Shown piece after piece: positions 1 through 5,166 of a stretch of 5,379 bases of DNA (position 1 is the stretch's first letter; every line of letters begins with the position of its first letter). Source of the stretch: Roseiflexaceae bacterium (GTDB lineage Bacteria; Chloroflexota; Chloroflexia; Chloroflexales; Roseiflexaceae); contig JACMIM010000800.1 in assembly GCA_014381165.1 (NCBI GenBank), positions 1-5,379 of the forward strand. The letters are read 5' to 3'. The notes below the pieces were generated by a model. The model saw only the letters and a list, made by a program, of their open reading frames with translations. It was not told the origin of the DNA and ran no database searches. Position numbers and translations under genes: made by a program.

Positions 1-390
1 CGTCGTGCCCGGGGTGTGCCCTGGTGTGGGGATCACCTCGAGGTCGTCATCGATCATCTGTCGGCTGGTGAAGACACCGGCTACGCGCATCGACCGGACG
101 GTTTCACTTCGGTCGCGCTCGTGGACGAATACCGGCACGTCGAGATCGGGCTCGCCGTACATCGCCTCGTGGCTATGGTTGGTGAGCAGGCGGGTTGCCC
201 CACCGAGATCCCGAATGTGCGTCGCTGCCGATGTCAGGCCGGGAGAGTTGTAGACGACCACGTTGCCAGCAGGTCGCTCGAGGAAGAACGACCTGACGAG
301 CACGTTGGCCTGGTAGGGGAGGCGTGAAGGTGGAGTGGTGCGCAGGCCTTTGATGGCGGTCTCCAACGAACTGTCGCTTGAGGATGGCAT
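1..390 (-). CDS. MBL-fold metallo-hydrolase, N-terminal 130 residues (runs off the left edge)
   Basis: Reading leftward from ATG at 390, all 130 codons to the window edge are open. The start is supported by AAAGGA at 398-403, seven bases upstream. The protein has the metallo-beta-lactamase-fold layout. An N-terminal strand region (FFLERPAGNVVVYNSPG, residues 35-51) leads to a putative metal-site loop LLTNHSHEAM (68-77), then VFVHERD (87-93) and the late-motif PTPGHTPGTT (121-130). His72, His74 and His125 could be metal ligands. The usual HxHxDH motif reads HSHEAM here, so the Asp and final His are replaced by Ala and Met. The fold covers hydrolases of thioesters, lactones and similar substrates, and the substrate cannot be told. 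Family membership is fairly sure because spacing and the GH-TPG motif fit. Catalytic competence is uncertain, and the C-terminal half is outside the window. Confidence 0.8.
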   Translation of the reverse strand, partial: MPSSSDSSLETAIKGLRTTPPSRLPYQANVLVRSFFLERPAGNVVVYNSPGLTSAATHIRDLGGATRLLTNHSHEAMYGEPDLDVPVFVHERDRSETVRSMRVAGVFTSRQMIDDDLEVIPTPGHTPGTT

Positions 391-510
391 GGGCGTGTCC
401 TTTCGTGAAGAAGTTGTCGGCTGGCGCGACCGAGTGCCGTTGCGATCTTGGTGAACGAGAGCGGGGCGGGTGAAGTATTTGCAGACCCAGCCTGCCCCTA
501 TGATGACGCC

Positions 511-654
511 ATGCGTGGATTCGTCACCGCAGCCAATGCGCGTTATGCGCCGCGGGACCGCCCGCTGACCGCCGATAGAGCACGAAGCCGCGCGCAGCAG
601 CGGCAGATCCGCCACCAAGCATCCGCAGCATTATTGATGCGCACGCCCGGTTAG
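511..654 (+). CDS. possible 47-residue hypothetical protein (weak)
   Basis: An ATG at 511 opens a 47-codon frame ending at TAG 652-654, overlapping the stop of the convergent SDR gene. There is no Shine-Dalgarno sequence, but TATGAT at 499-504 lies seven bases before the ATG, so a transcript starting at the ATG (leaderless) is conceivable. The -35 match is poor (TATTTG at 476-481, 17-base spacer). The product is Arg-rich with no recognisable domain. It may be a spurious frame in a 260-base spacer, or the remnant of a regulator that once stood beside the MBL-fold gene. A longer version would start at GTG 451 or an upstream codon, also without a ribosome binding site. Confidence 0.15.
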   Translation: MRGFVTAANARYAPRDRPLTADRARSRAQQRQIRHQASAALLMRTPG

Positions 655-1274
655 CGGTTGGCAATCGTGACGGCTCGGTTCAGATACGTGTCGGTTGTCA
701 GTTGCTCGACCACAAACGCGGCGACGTCAGCCCTGCTAATCTGGCGACCTTTCTCTGATCCCGTCAGTACGCGCGTTGCATTGACGGCAGGCTGATCATT
801 CAACACCGCGGGGCGAACCAGCACATACGGAACTCCACCGTGTTTGATCTCCCGCTCCATCGCTGCCTTGTCTGCGGTCGAGCCACGCAGGAAGGTGGGC
901 AGCACCAGGAGCCGAAACAGGAGTGGTACGTGTGCCGCGCTATCGCCCACACCTATTGCTGAGACCGCGATGATCCGGTGCGTGCTGTGCTGCTGTGCGG
1001 CGGCGACGATGGCGCGCGCAGCCGTTTGTTCGAGCGCCGTTGTTCGCCATGGGGTCTTACCAGCGATCACAGCGATCACGGCGTCCTGTCCGACCATCGC
1101 TTGGGATACTGTTGCCGGATTGGTTGCATCTCCAGAAAGGATGCGAACCTCAGGTGGTGCGGTGTAACGACTAGGGTCGCGAACGAAGGCGGTCACATGG
1201 TGTCCAGCGGTAACGGCTCGCTCCACCACCAATCGCCCGGTCTTGCCCGCTGATCCGATCACTAATACATGCAT
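651..1274 (-). CDS. atypical SDR / NmrA-like NAD(P)-binding oxidoreductase
   Basis: This 207-residue protein is a single Rossmann domain of the atypical short-chain dehydrogenase (NAD(P)H-binding, NmrA/BVR-B-like) group. The dinucleotide-binding glycines are GSAGKTG at residues 7-13. A strand ending in VRD (31-33), GDATN (48-52), VSAIGVGD (104-111), LVRPAVLND (152-160) and ISRADVAAFV (179-188) are all in the expected order. Members act in the cytosol as NAD(P)H-dependent quinone or flavin reductases, epimerase-like enzymes or redox sensors, so the substrate cannot be assigned. The start at 1274 is preceded by GGGAG (complement of 1281-1285), six bases away. It diverges from a TetR-family gene across 102 bases. 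A consensus promoter overlapped by a palindrome suggests that repressor controls it. Length and motifs look intact. Confidence 0.9.
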   Translation of the reverse strand: MHVLVIGSAGKTGRLVVERAVTAGHHVTAFVRDPSRYTAPPEVRILSGDATNPATVSQAMVGQDAVIAVIAGKTPWRTTALEQTAARAIVAAAQQHSTHRIIAVSAIGVGDSAAHVPLLFRLLVLPTFLRGSTADKAAMEREIKHGGVPYVLVRPAVLNDQPAVNATRVLTGSEKGRQISRADVAAFVVEQLTTDTYLNRAVTIANR

Positions 1275-1291
1275 TATCGTCTCCCGTATTA

Positions 1292-1325
1292 TAATTTACT
1301 GAACGTTACGTAAATTATAATTTAC
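1292..1325. promoter_or_regulatory. TetR-type operator: 16-bp palindrome plus a third half-site
   Basis: GTAAATTATAATTTAC at 1310-1325 is a perfect 16-bp palindrome. A third copy of its half-site, TAATTTAC, lies at 1292-1299 and forms a second inverted pair with GTAAATTA at 1310-1317 (10-base gap). The 12-mer ATTATAATTTAC is also directly repeated at 1288-1299 and 1314-1325. The palindrome lies on the -10 box of the SDR promoter, between the SDR gene and the divergent TetR gene. That is where a TetR dimer would block transcription. That the neighbouring TetR protein binds it is inference. Confidence 0.75.
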
Positions 1326-1342
1326 ATAGTGAGTTTTGTCAA
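1314..1342 (-). promoter_or_regulatory. consensus sigma70-type promoter of the SDR gene
   Basis: On the minus strand, TTGACA (complement of 1337-1342) and TATAAT (complement of 1314-1319) are separated by exactly 17 bases. Both hexamers match consensus. Transcription would begin near 1307, giving a leader of about 33 bases that includes the GGGAG ribosome binding site. Such a strong promoter usually needs repression, and a palindrome covers its -10 box. Confidence 0.8.
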
Positions 1343-1370
1343 TTGTCTTTTCGCTGCGTTCAGATAAAAT
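1343..1370 (+). promoter_or_regulatory. candidate promoter of the TetR gene (weak)
   Basis: TTGTCT at 1343-1348 and TAAAAT at 1365-1370 are 16 bases apart and resemble -35 and -10 boxes. Transcription would start near 1377, so the mRNA would have almost no leader and would lose the AGGAG at 1371-1375. An alternative is TATAAT at 1316-1321 inside the operator, which lacks a good -35 but keeps the AGGAG in the message. Confidence 0.3.
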
Positions 1371-1376
1371 AGGAGT

Positions 1377-1988
1377 ATGAAAGACATGCAGCACCAGCAG
1401 CGTCGCCGACGTGGCCGACCGCGCAGCGAAACGGCCGCGTCTCACGACACCATTTTGGAGGCGGTGTACGAGTTATTGCAGGAGCGCTCGGTTCGTGATG
1501 TGACCATGGAGGCGGTGGCCAAGCTGGCCGGAGTAGGAAAGCCGACGCTCTACAAGTGGTGGCCGACCAAAGCCGCGCTCGCCATCGCGGTGTTGCAGAA
1601 GTGGCTCGTGAATAACGACTCCGTGCCATCATTGACGGGTTCGGCGGAAACGGTCATTCGTAGTGCGGTGCACAGCCTTATCGCGTTGTTCAATGGCTTC
1701 TTTGGGAAGGTTATCGCTGACCTCATCGCGGAGGGTCAAAGTGAGCCAGCCGTCCTCCAAGAACTGTACGATCGGCACATCGGTCAACGGCGCGCTGAGA
1801 CAGTGGCGGCTGTTGAGCGCGGAATAGCCGCAGGTGAATTCGTGGCAGATACTGATCCCGATATACTGATCGACACCATCTTCGGCGCGATTTACTACCG
1901 TTTACTGCTCCGTTCGGCCCCGCTTACCGAGGAGTTTGGGGAGAAGGTCGTCGATCAGGTACTGAGCGGGGTTCGGCGAGTTGTTTAA
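1377..1988 (+). CDS. TetR/AcrR-family transcriptional repressor
   Basis: This is a 203-residue regulator of normal TetR length. The basic N-terminal arm QRRRRGRPRSE contains an AT-hook-like RGRP (residues 12-15). The helix-turn-helix domain spans about residues 24-70, with VTMEAVAKLAGVGKPTLYKWW (42-62) as the recognition region, of which TLYKWW is the most family-typical part. The rest is the all-helical ligand-binding and dimerisation domain, probably of the C-terminal type often seen after this arm. The start is ambiguous. ATG 1377 lies one base after AGGAG (1371-1375), which is too close. The in-frame ATG at 1386 is ten bases away and would give 200 residues. It is divergent from the SDR gene with a palindromic operator between, so local control and autoregulation are likely. 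The inducer is unknown. Confidence 0.93.
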   Translation: MKDMQHQQRRRRGRPRSETAASHDTILEAVYELLQERSVRDVTMEAVAKLAGVGKPTLYKWWPTKAALAIAVLQKWLVNNDSVPSLTGSAETVIRSAVHSLIALFNGFFGKVIADLIAEGQSEPAVLQELYDRHIGQRRAETVAAVERGIAAGEFVADTDPDILIDTIFGAIYYRLLLRSAPLTEEFGEKVVDQVLSGVRRVV

Positions 1989-2038
1989 CCAGCGGTTGAG
2001 TTAGGGGTATAGGTCGTTTATGCACGAGCGAGCGATGG

Positions 2039-2333
2039 TTGTCGGCACATGACGGTCGCTACAATAGTTTGCAGCTCGCGCGCCGGGTGATGCGCCTGCT
2101 GCCAGCAAATGGTGTGGTGAACGAGGTGGTGGTGGATCAGCTCTGGTTCCGGAGAAAGGGCGGTTGCCGCAGCGCGGGCGTTGTGGGAATGGCTGCGCTG
2201 GGAGATACGCAAGCGGGGCAGCGTGCTGCGCACCGCCTACGACCCGCGCGGCCCGCTGCCGGCGATGCTGCGGCTGCCGTTCTGGCTCCCCAAGGCGCAG
2301 TCCGCGTTTGCGGTAAGCGCCGGTGCCACTTGA
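2039..2333 (+). pseudogene. frameshifted remnant of an unidentified gene
   Basis: Two overlapping frames read like one protein broken by a one-base shift. From 2039 (a TTG codon) the first frame gives YNSLQLARRVMRLLPANGVV and then NEVVVDQLWFR, up to about 2155. The frame one base later, open from 2121 to TGA 2331-2333, continues ERAVAAARALWEWLRWEIRK and then RGSVLRTAYDPRG and LPFWLPK. Removing one base near 2155-2157 joins them. The second frame has no start codon before an internal Met. The composition (Trp-rich amphipathic stretches, regular third-position GC) looks like real protein. I do not recognise the family. It starts soon after the TetR gene, with no ribosome binding site. A chance open frame is the alternative. 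Confidence 0.4.
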
Positions 2334-2570
2334 CCTGGTGCGCCTTCTGTATCCCTATGGCTAAATGCAGGAGCCGCTTGATTATTGGCATGAGCTGGGC
2401 CGGCCCCTATAGTTGTTGTTCAGCATTGATAGCCCAACCGCTCCCAAGCCTACCGGTTGCGCACGATCAGTTGGAAAAGCATCTGGAGAAGAAATGGTTG
2501 ACACCTCAAACGCCTGTAGGGCATCAGGAAGAGCTTTCTTACTGACTTTGTCGTTCTCTATTCCGCTAAC

Positions 2571-2595
2571 GTATCATAATGCGCGTTCCGATAGG
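2571..2595 (+). repeat. dyad-symmetric repeat, copy 1
   Basis: This 25-base sequence matches 5102-5126 at 20 of 25 positions, and all five differences are transitions. It is an imperfect palindrome, with TATC at 2572-2575 facing GATA at 2590-2593 around GCGC. Its right part, AATGCGCGTTCCGATA, also matches 5071-5086 at 14 of 16 positions. It could be a regulator binding site or a piece of a dispersed intergenic repeat. A weak -35/-10 pair (TTGTCG 2548-2553, TATCAT 2572-2577, 18-base gap) overlaps it. Confidence 0.45.
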
Positions 2596-2684
2596 TTGAG
2601 AACGCTGAGACACTGGAGTGCCTGCACCTTGACCAATGCGCGGCAGGGCGATATGAATGTGGCAGCAGCAACACCATCGCGCTG

Positions 2685-2693
2685 TGCTATAGT
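2685..2693 (+). promoter_or_regulatory. extended -10 promoter candidate for the nitroreductase gene
   Basis: TGCTATAGT is an extended -10 element (TGn followed by TATAGT), with no good -35 at 17 bases upstream. Transcription would start near 2700, giving a leader of about 38 bases before the GTG start at 2738. Confidence 0.35.
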
Positions 2694-2737
2694 ACCGTGG
2701 TTCGTGAGAAGACATGCACCAAACTGGGAGGAAACAC

Positions 2738-3175
2738 GTGACCGCCTTGGACCAGGAGCCAATCGACAGCCCCACCGGCTGGGTGGCCAAACACATCCAC
2801 CGCTATGTAGAGACGAATGGCGCGGAGGGACACATCTGGCACGGCGTGCCGTCGCTGCTGCTGACCACGCTGGGTCGTCGCTCGGGCAAGCCACGTCGCT
2901 CGGCGCTGTACTACGCCACCGACGGCGACCGCTACGTGGTCGTAGCATCGAAGGGCGGCGCCGATGAGCACCCGGACTGGTATCGCAACCTGCTGCAAAC
3001 CCCCGCGGTGCGCGTTCAGGTGCTGGCAGATATCTTCCCCGCTATGGCGCAGACGGCGACGCCCGACGAGCACGAGCGCCTCTGGCCACAGCTCGTGGAG
3101 CTCTTCCCACTCTATGCCAGCTACCAGCGCAAGACCAGCCGACCCATACCTCTGGTCCTGCTCGAGCGCAGGTGA
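2738..3175 (+). CDS. deazaflavin (F420)-dependent nitroreductase / quinone reductase family protein
   Basis: This 145-residue protein belongs to the Ddn-like split-barrel family, which in characterised members uses reduced F420 to reduce quinones or nitro compounds. Diagnostic stretches are LLTTLGRRSGKPR (41-53), the strand pair SALYYATDGDRYVVVASKGG (55-74), HPDWYRNL (78-85), where the family contacts the cofactor, and the C-terminal YQRKTSRPIPLVLLER (129-144). The length is normal for the family and there is no signal peptide. GTG 2738 is chosen because GGGAGG (2726-2731) lies six bases upstream. The in-frame ATG at 2714 would add eight residues without a comparable site. It implies that the host makes F420, although some homologues bind other flavins. 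The HutD-like gene follows on the same strand after 161 bases. The physiological substrate is unknown. Confidence 0.88.
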   Translation: MTALDQEPIDSPTGWVAKHIHRYVETNGAEGHIWHGVPSLLLTTLGRRSGKPRRSALYYATDGDRYVVVASKGGADEHPDWYRNLLQTPAVRVQVLADIFPAMAQTATPDEHERLWPQLVELFPLYASYQRKTSRPIPLVLLERR

Positions 3176-3336
3176 CGCCGAGACGCCAACGAACGCACCC
3201 GCTCCTGCGAGGGCATCAACGCTCCACCGTGCAGCCTGCCGTACGACGTCGTGTACTACTTACCACGCTGCGGCTGCTGCTGGAGACCGAGGCGGTCGCC
3301 GTCCTTGTGTAGAGCACAGCGAGATATGGCACACCC

Positions 3337-3984
3337 GTGATACGTATCAGCCATCGTACCTATTTGCCGGGCATCTGGGCAGGTGGCACGACCAAAGGCA
3401 TCTGGGCGGAGCCAGCCGACGCTATCTCCTCCCCTGCCGCCGCCCGTTGGTGGGTGGGCACGGCCGTGATCGAGCGCGATGCCCCCTACAGCTTCTTCGC
3501 AGGGCGTAGTCGTCTCCACCTGCCGATCCACGGCGATGGCCTTCGACTGCACTTCCGCAATCCGTCTGAAGAGGTCGTTCTGGCGCGTAACACGCCGTAT
3601 CAGTTTCACGGCGAGTGGGAGGTCGATGCCACGCTCGTGGACGGCCCCGTTATCGCATTCAACCTGATCTATCGCGCCGATGGTATCGCTGCTGCGAGCG
3701 TGGTGACCGTCGGTGCTGACGAACTCGTGTGGCCACGTCCGGCACTGGAACAAGGCGTCGTCGGTACACGCGAACTGGTTCAGATCGTCTACAGCATCGC
3801 GGGTGCGCCCACGATCAGCGCCGGTGCTGAGCAAGCAGTGACGCTTGCGCGTGACGACACGCTGGTCGTTCCGGCTCATCAGCACGTGGATACGATGCCG
3901 CAGCTCTTCCTGATGGCGTCAGATGCAGCGCCTGCGACTGTGGTCCTCGCAACCCTTTGGCTGCCCACCGATATCACAGTTTGA
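3337..3984 (+). CDS. HutD/Ves-family cupin-like protein
   Basis: This 215-residue protein matches the HutD/Ves family. These cytosolic double-cupin proteins are found with histidine-utilisation genes in some bacteria and as a stress-related protein (Ves) in E. coli, with no proven enzyme activity. Family stretches are WAGGTTKGIW (14-23), RWWVGTAVIERDAPYSFFAG (37-56), GDGLRLHF (66-73), PYQFHGEWEV (87-96) and DGPVIAFNLIYR (102-113), which are followed by a more variable C-terminal half. No hut genes are visible here, so a histidine role is not supported by context. The start must be GTG 3337, because TAG at 3310-3312 is in frame upstream and no other start codon intervenes. There is no clear Shine-Dalgarno sequence, so translation may be weak. 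A 12-bp palindrome covers the start codon. Confidence 0.85.
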   Translation: MIRISHRTYLPGIWAGGTTKGIWAEPADAISSPAAARWWVGTAVIERDAPYSFFAGRSRLHLPIHGDGLRLHFRNPSEEVVLARNTPYQFHGEWEVDATLVDGPVIAFNLIYRADGIAAASVVTVGADELVWPRPALEQGVVGTRELVQIVYSIAGAPTISAGAEQAVTLARDDTLVVPAHQHVDTMPQLFLMASDAAPATVVLATLWLPTDITV

Positions 3985-4072
3985 CAGTGCGCTTGGGGGA
4001 AGACAGTCAAGCACCCCACAGCCTCGGTGATTTCGGCTGCAATGTTGCCGTCACTCCGAGGAGGAGCAGCGC

Positions 4073-4153
4073 ATGCGGCGCGCTGCTGACATTCAGAAAC
4101 GCGCATTCCCGATCGTTGACCCTACAGCTGGCGCTTCGAACTGTTCCAGGTAG
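4073..4153 (+). CDS. 26-residue ORF with a strong ribosome binding site
   Basis: ATG 4073 lies six bases after GAGGAGGAG (4058-4066), the best Shine-Dalgarno match in the window. The frame stops at TAG 4151-4153. The product begins MRRAADIQKRAFPIVDPTAG and has no recognised domain, signal peptide or membrane segment. Possible readings are a real small protein, a leader peptide for the downstream reductase (start 4392), or the start of a gene whose remainder was lost to a frameshift or deletion. The ribosome binding site is what makes it worth listing. Confidence 0.3.
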   Translation: MRRAADIQKRAFPIVDPTAGASNCSR

Positions 4154-4304
4154 CGCTGACTGTTCGGTTGACGGGCAGGTGAGCGTGCCAGCATTTCGGC
4201 TCGGCGGGCCGTTTTCAGAAGAGGGCGGAGCCTGAAGCTGCCTTTTTGGTCACGTTCGCTGTCGAATGAGCGCCTGCTCGAACGACTACCTTGTGTCAAC
4301 CCAG

Positions 4305-4318
4305 AGGTGCTTGCACCT
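4305..4318. promoter_or_regulatory. short perfect inverted repeat, possible operator
   Basis: AGGTGC and GCACCT are perfect 6-bp arms around a central TT. It lies 74 bases upstream of the DHFR-like start codon, a reasonable place for a regulator site. No convincing promoter hexamers accompany it, so chance remains likely. Confidence 0.25.
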
Positions 4319-4391
4319 GCATCTAAGGAGTGCGCTTCAACCTCCACTGGGGCCACTGGCACAGAAGGTACTGAAACGATGGGGGCCGCTC

Positions 4392-5006
4392 ATGAGCAAG
4401 ACAATTGTTGAGCTTTCGATGTCGCTGGACGGTTTCGTCGCGGGGCCGAACGACAGCCCCGATAACCCGCTGGGTGATGGCGGGCAGGCGCTCTTCGCCT
4501 GGTACAACAGTGGCGATGTGGAGCTGCGCCTGTTCGGCACCGATATGGTCTTCAAGGTCTCGCGTGTCAGCGCCGATTTTCTGCAGGACACCTGGAACAC
4601 GAAGGGCGTGATGGTGGCCGGGCGCAGAATGTTCGACATCGCCAATGCCTGGGGTGGCCACCCGCCCGGCGGCGGGCCGTGCTTCATCGTTACCCACCAC
4701 ACGCCGCAGGAGTGGGTCAAGGAGGCGTCGCCGTTTGTCTTCGTCACCGACGGCGCAGAGAGCGCTATCCGCCAGGCGCAGCGGGCTGCCGGCGACGGGC
4801 TCGTCTCCATCGGAAGCGCGAGCATTGCGCAGCAGGCGCTCGTGGCGGGCCTGCTGGACGAGATTCACATCGATCTGGCGCCAGTACTGCTCAGTTCTGG
4901 CGTCAGGCTCTTCGACAAGCTCGGCGTTGCGCCGGTGCCGCTCCAGCAAATCAGAGCGGTCGAAGCACCGGGCGTCACGCACCTTCGCTACCGGGTCGTG
5001 AAGTGA
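4392..5006 (+). CDS. dihydrofolate reductase family protein (RibD C-terminal-like domain)
   Basis: This 204-residue protein has the DHFR/RibD-C fold, an NAD(P)H-dependent reductase scaffold. Landmarks are VELSMSLDGFVAGPND (6-21) in the first strand and substrate loop, VMVAGRRMFD (73-82), PCFIVTHH (96-103), VFVTDGAESAI (116-126), the cofactor-side loop VSIGSASIAQQAL (138-150), DEIHIDLAPVLLSSGVRLFD (156-175) and the terminal LRYRVVK. Stand-alone members of this family are common, rarely characterised, and usually neither true folate reductases nor riboflavin enzymes. ATG 4392 is chosen because the first conserved strand begins right after it and GGGGG (4381-4385) lies six bases upstream. The open frame continues leftward to 4266, but that part lacks family features. 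It appears to be a single-gene unit, with a long hairpin following its stop by 64 bases. Confidence 0.92.
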   Translation: MSKTIVELSMSLDGFVAGPNDSPDNPLGDGGQALFAWYNSGDVELRLFGTDMVFKVSRVSADFLQDTWNTKGVMVAGRRMFDIANAWGGHPPGGGPCFIVTHHTPQEWVKEASPFVFVTDGAESAIRQAQRAAGDGLVSIGSASIAQQALVAGLLDEIHIDLAPVLLSSGVRLFDKLGVAPVPLQQIRAVEAPGVTHLRYRVVK

Positions 5007-5070
5007 AGCAAGCCACGGGTAGTCATAGTTGACGTGGTAACGAAACGCAACATGCCGCCTCGACCTCGGT

Positions 5071-5118
5071 AATGCGCGCTCTGATATCCTAGAAAGTTGA
5101 GGTATCATAGCGCGCATT
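5071..5118. repeat. long hairpin between convergent genes, terminator-like but without T-runs
   Basis: Arms 5071-5088 and 5101-5118 pair over 18 positions. As RNA there is one C-U mismatch and one G-U wobble, and the loop is 12 bases (5089-5100). It sits between the convergent DHFR-like gene (stop at 5006) and the chimeric ORF (stop at 5167), where a two-way terminator would be expected. Neither side has the T-run of an intrinsic terminator. It may act in RNA processing or stability, or be two inverted copies of a repeat unit, since both arms resemble 2571-2595. Confidence 0.6.
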
Positions 5119-5126
5119 CTGATGGG
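5102..5126 (+). repeat. dyad-symmetric repeat, copy 2
   Basis: This is the partner of 2571-2595: 20 of 25 bases are identical and all differences are transitions. It overlaps the right arm of the hairpin, and the left arm (5071-5088) is a further related copy in the opposite sense. Confidence 0.45.
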
Positions 5127-5166
5127 CTAGACGCGCTCTAAGAGCCGTCCATATCGTGAATTCTTG

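Larger units (their letters stand above)
2334..2737. other. 404-base spacer without a recognisable gene
   Basis: No frame here shows family motifs or a start with a good ribosome binding site. The stretch is less GC-rich than the flanking genes. It contains a dyad repeat at 2571-2595 and, near its end, the likely promoter and ribosome binding site of the following gene. Short open frames on both strands look accidental. Confidence 0.6.
3985..4391. other. 407-base spacer between the HutD-like and DHFR-like genes
   Basis: No protein family is recognisable on either strand. It holds one short ORF with a strong ribosome binding site (4073-4153) and one compact inverted repeat (4305-4318). GCTTG at 3991-3995 and CAAGC at 4008-4012 could form a small hairpin just after the HutD-like gene, but no T-run follows, so I do not call it a terminator. 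A leftward open frame at 4093-4362 looks accidental. Confidence 0.55.

Noticed and set aside
5..327. Two rightward open frames at the left edge
   Set aside because: They lie antisense to the MBL-fold gene, which has conserved motifs and a good ribosome binding site.
1987..1998. AACC/GGTT hairpin at the TetR stop as a terminator
   Set aside because: A four-base stem without a T-run is not convincing.
2413..2967. 184-codon rightward frame through the spacer and into the reductase gene
   Set aside because: It overlaps the deazaflavin reductase in another frame, its start has no ribosome binding site, and the product shows no motif.
3172..3312. 46-codon frame starting at GTG 3172, overlapping the reductase stop
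   Set aside because: The GTGA overlap resembles translational coupling, but the product is Arg-rich with no recognisable family and the site before it is weak.
3256..3885. 209-codon leftward open frame opposite the HutD-like gene
   Set aside because: The plus strand carries the recognisable HutD/Ves sequence. The antisense product has no motif and atypical composition.
3991..4012. Small hairpin after the HutD-like gene as a terminator
   Set aside because: Only five base pairs and no T-run follows.
4093..4362. 89-codon leftward open frame in the spacer before the DHFR-like gene
   Set aside because: Low-complexity Arg/Ser composition, no ribosome binding site and no family resemblance.
4323..5117. 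264-codon leftward open frame opposite the DHFR-like gene
   Set aside because: It is the antisense shadow of a gene with clear DHFR/RibD motifs, is Arg-rich, has no family motifs and no ribosome binding site.
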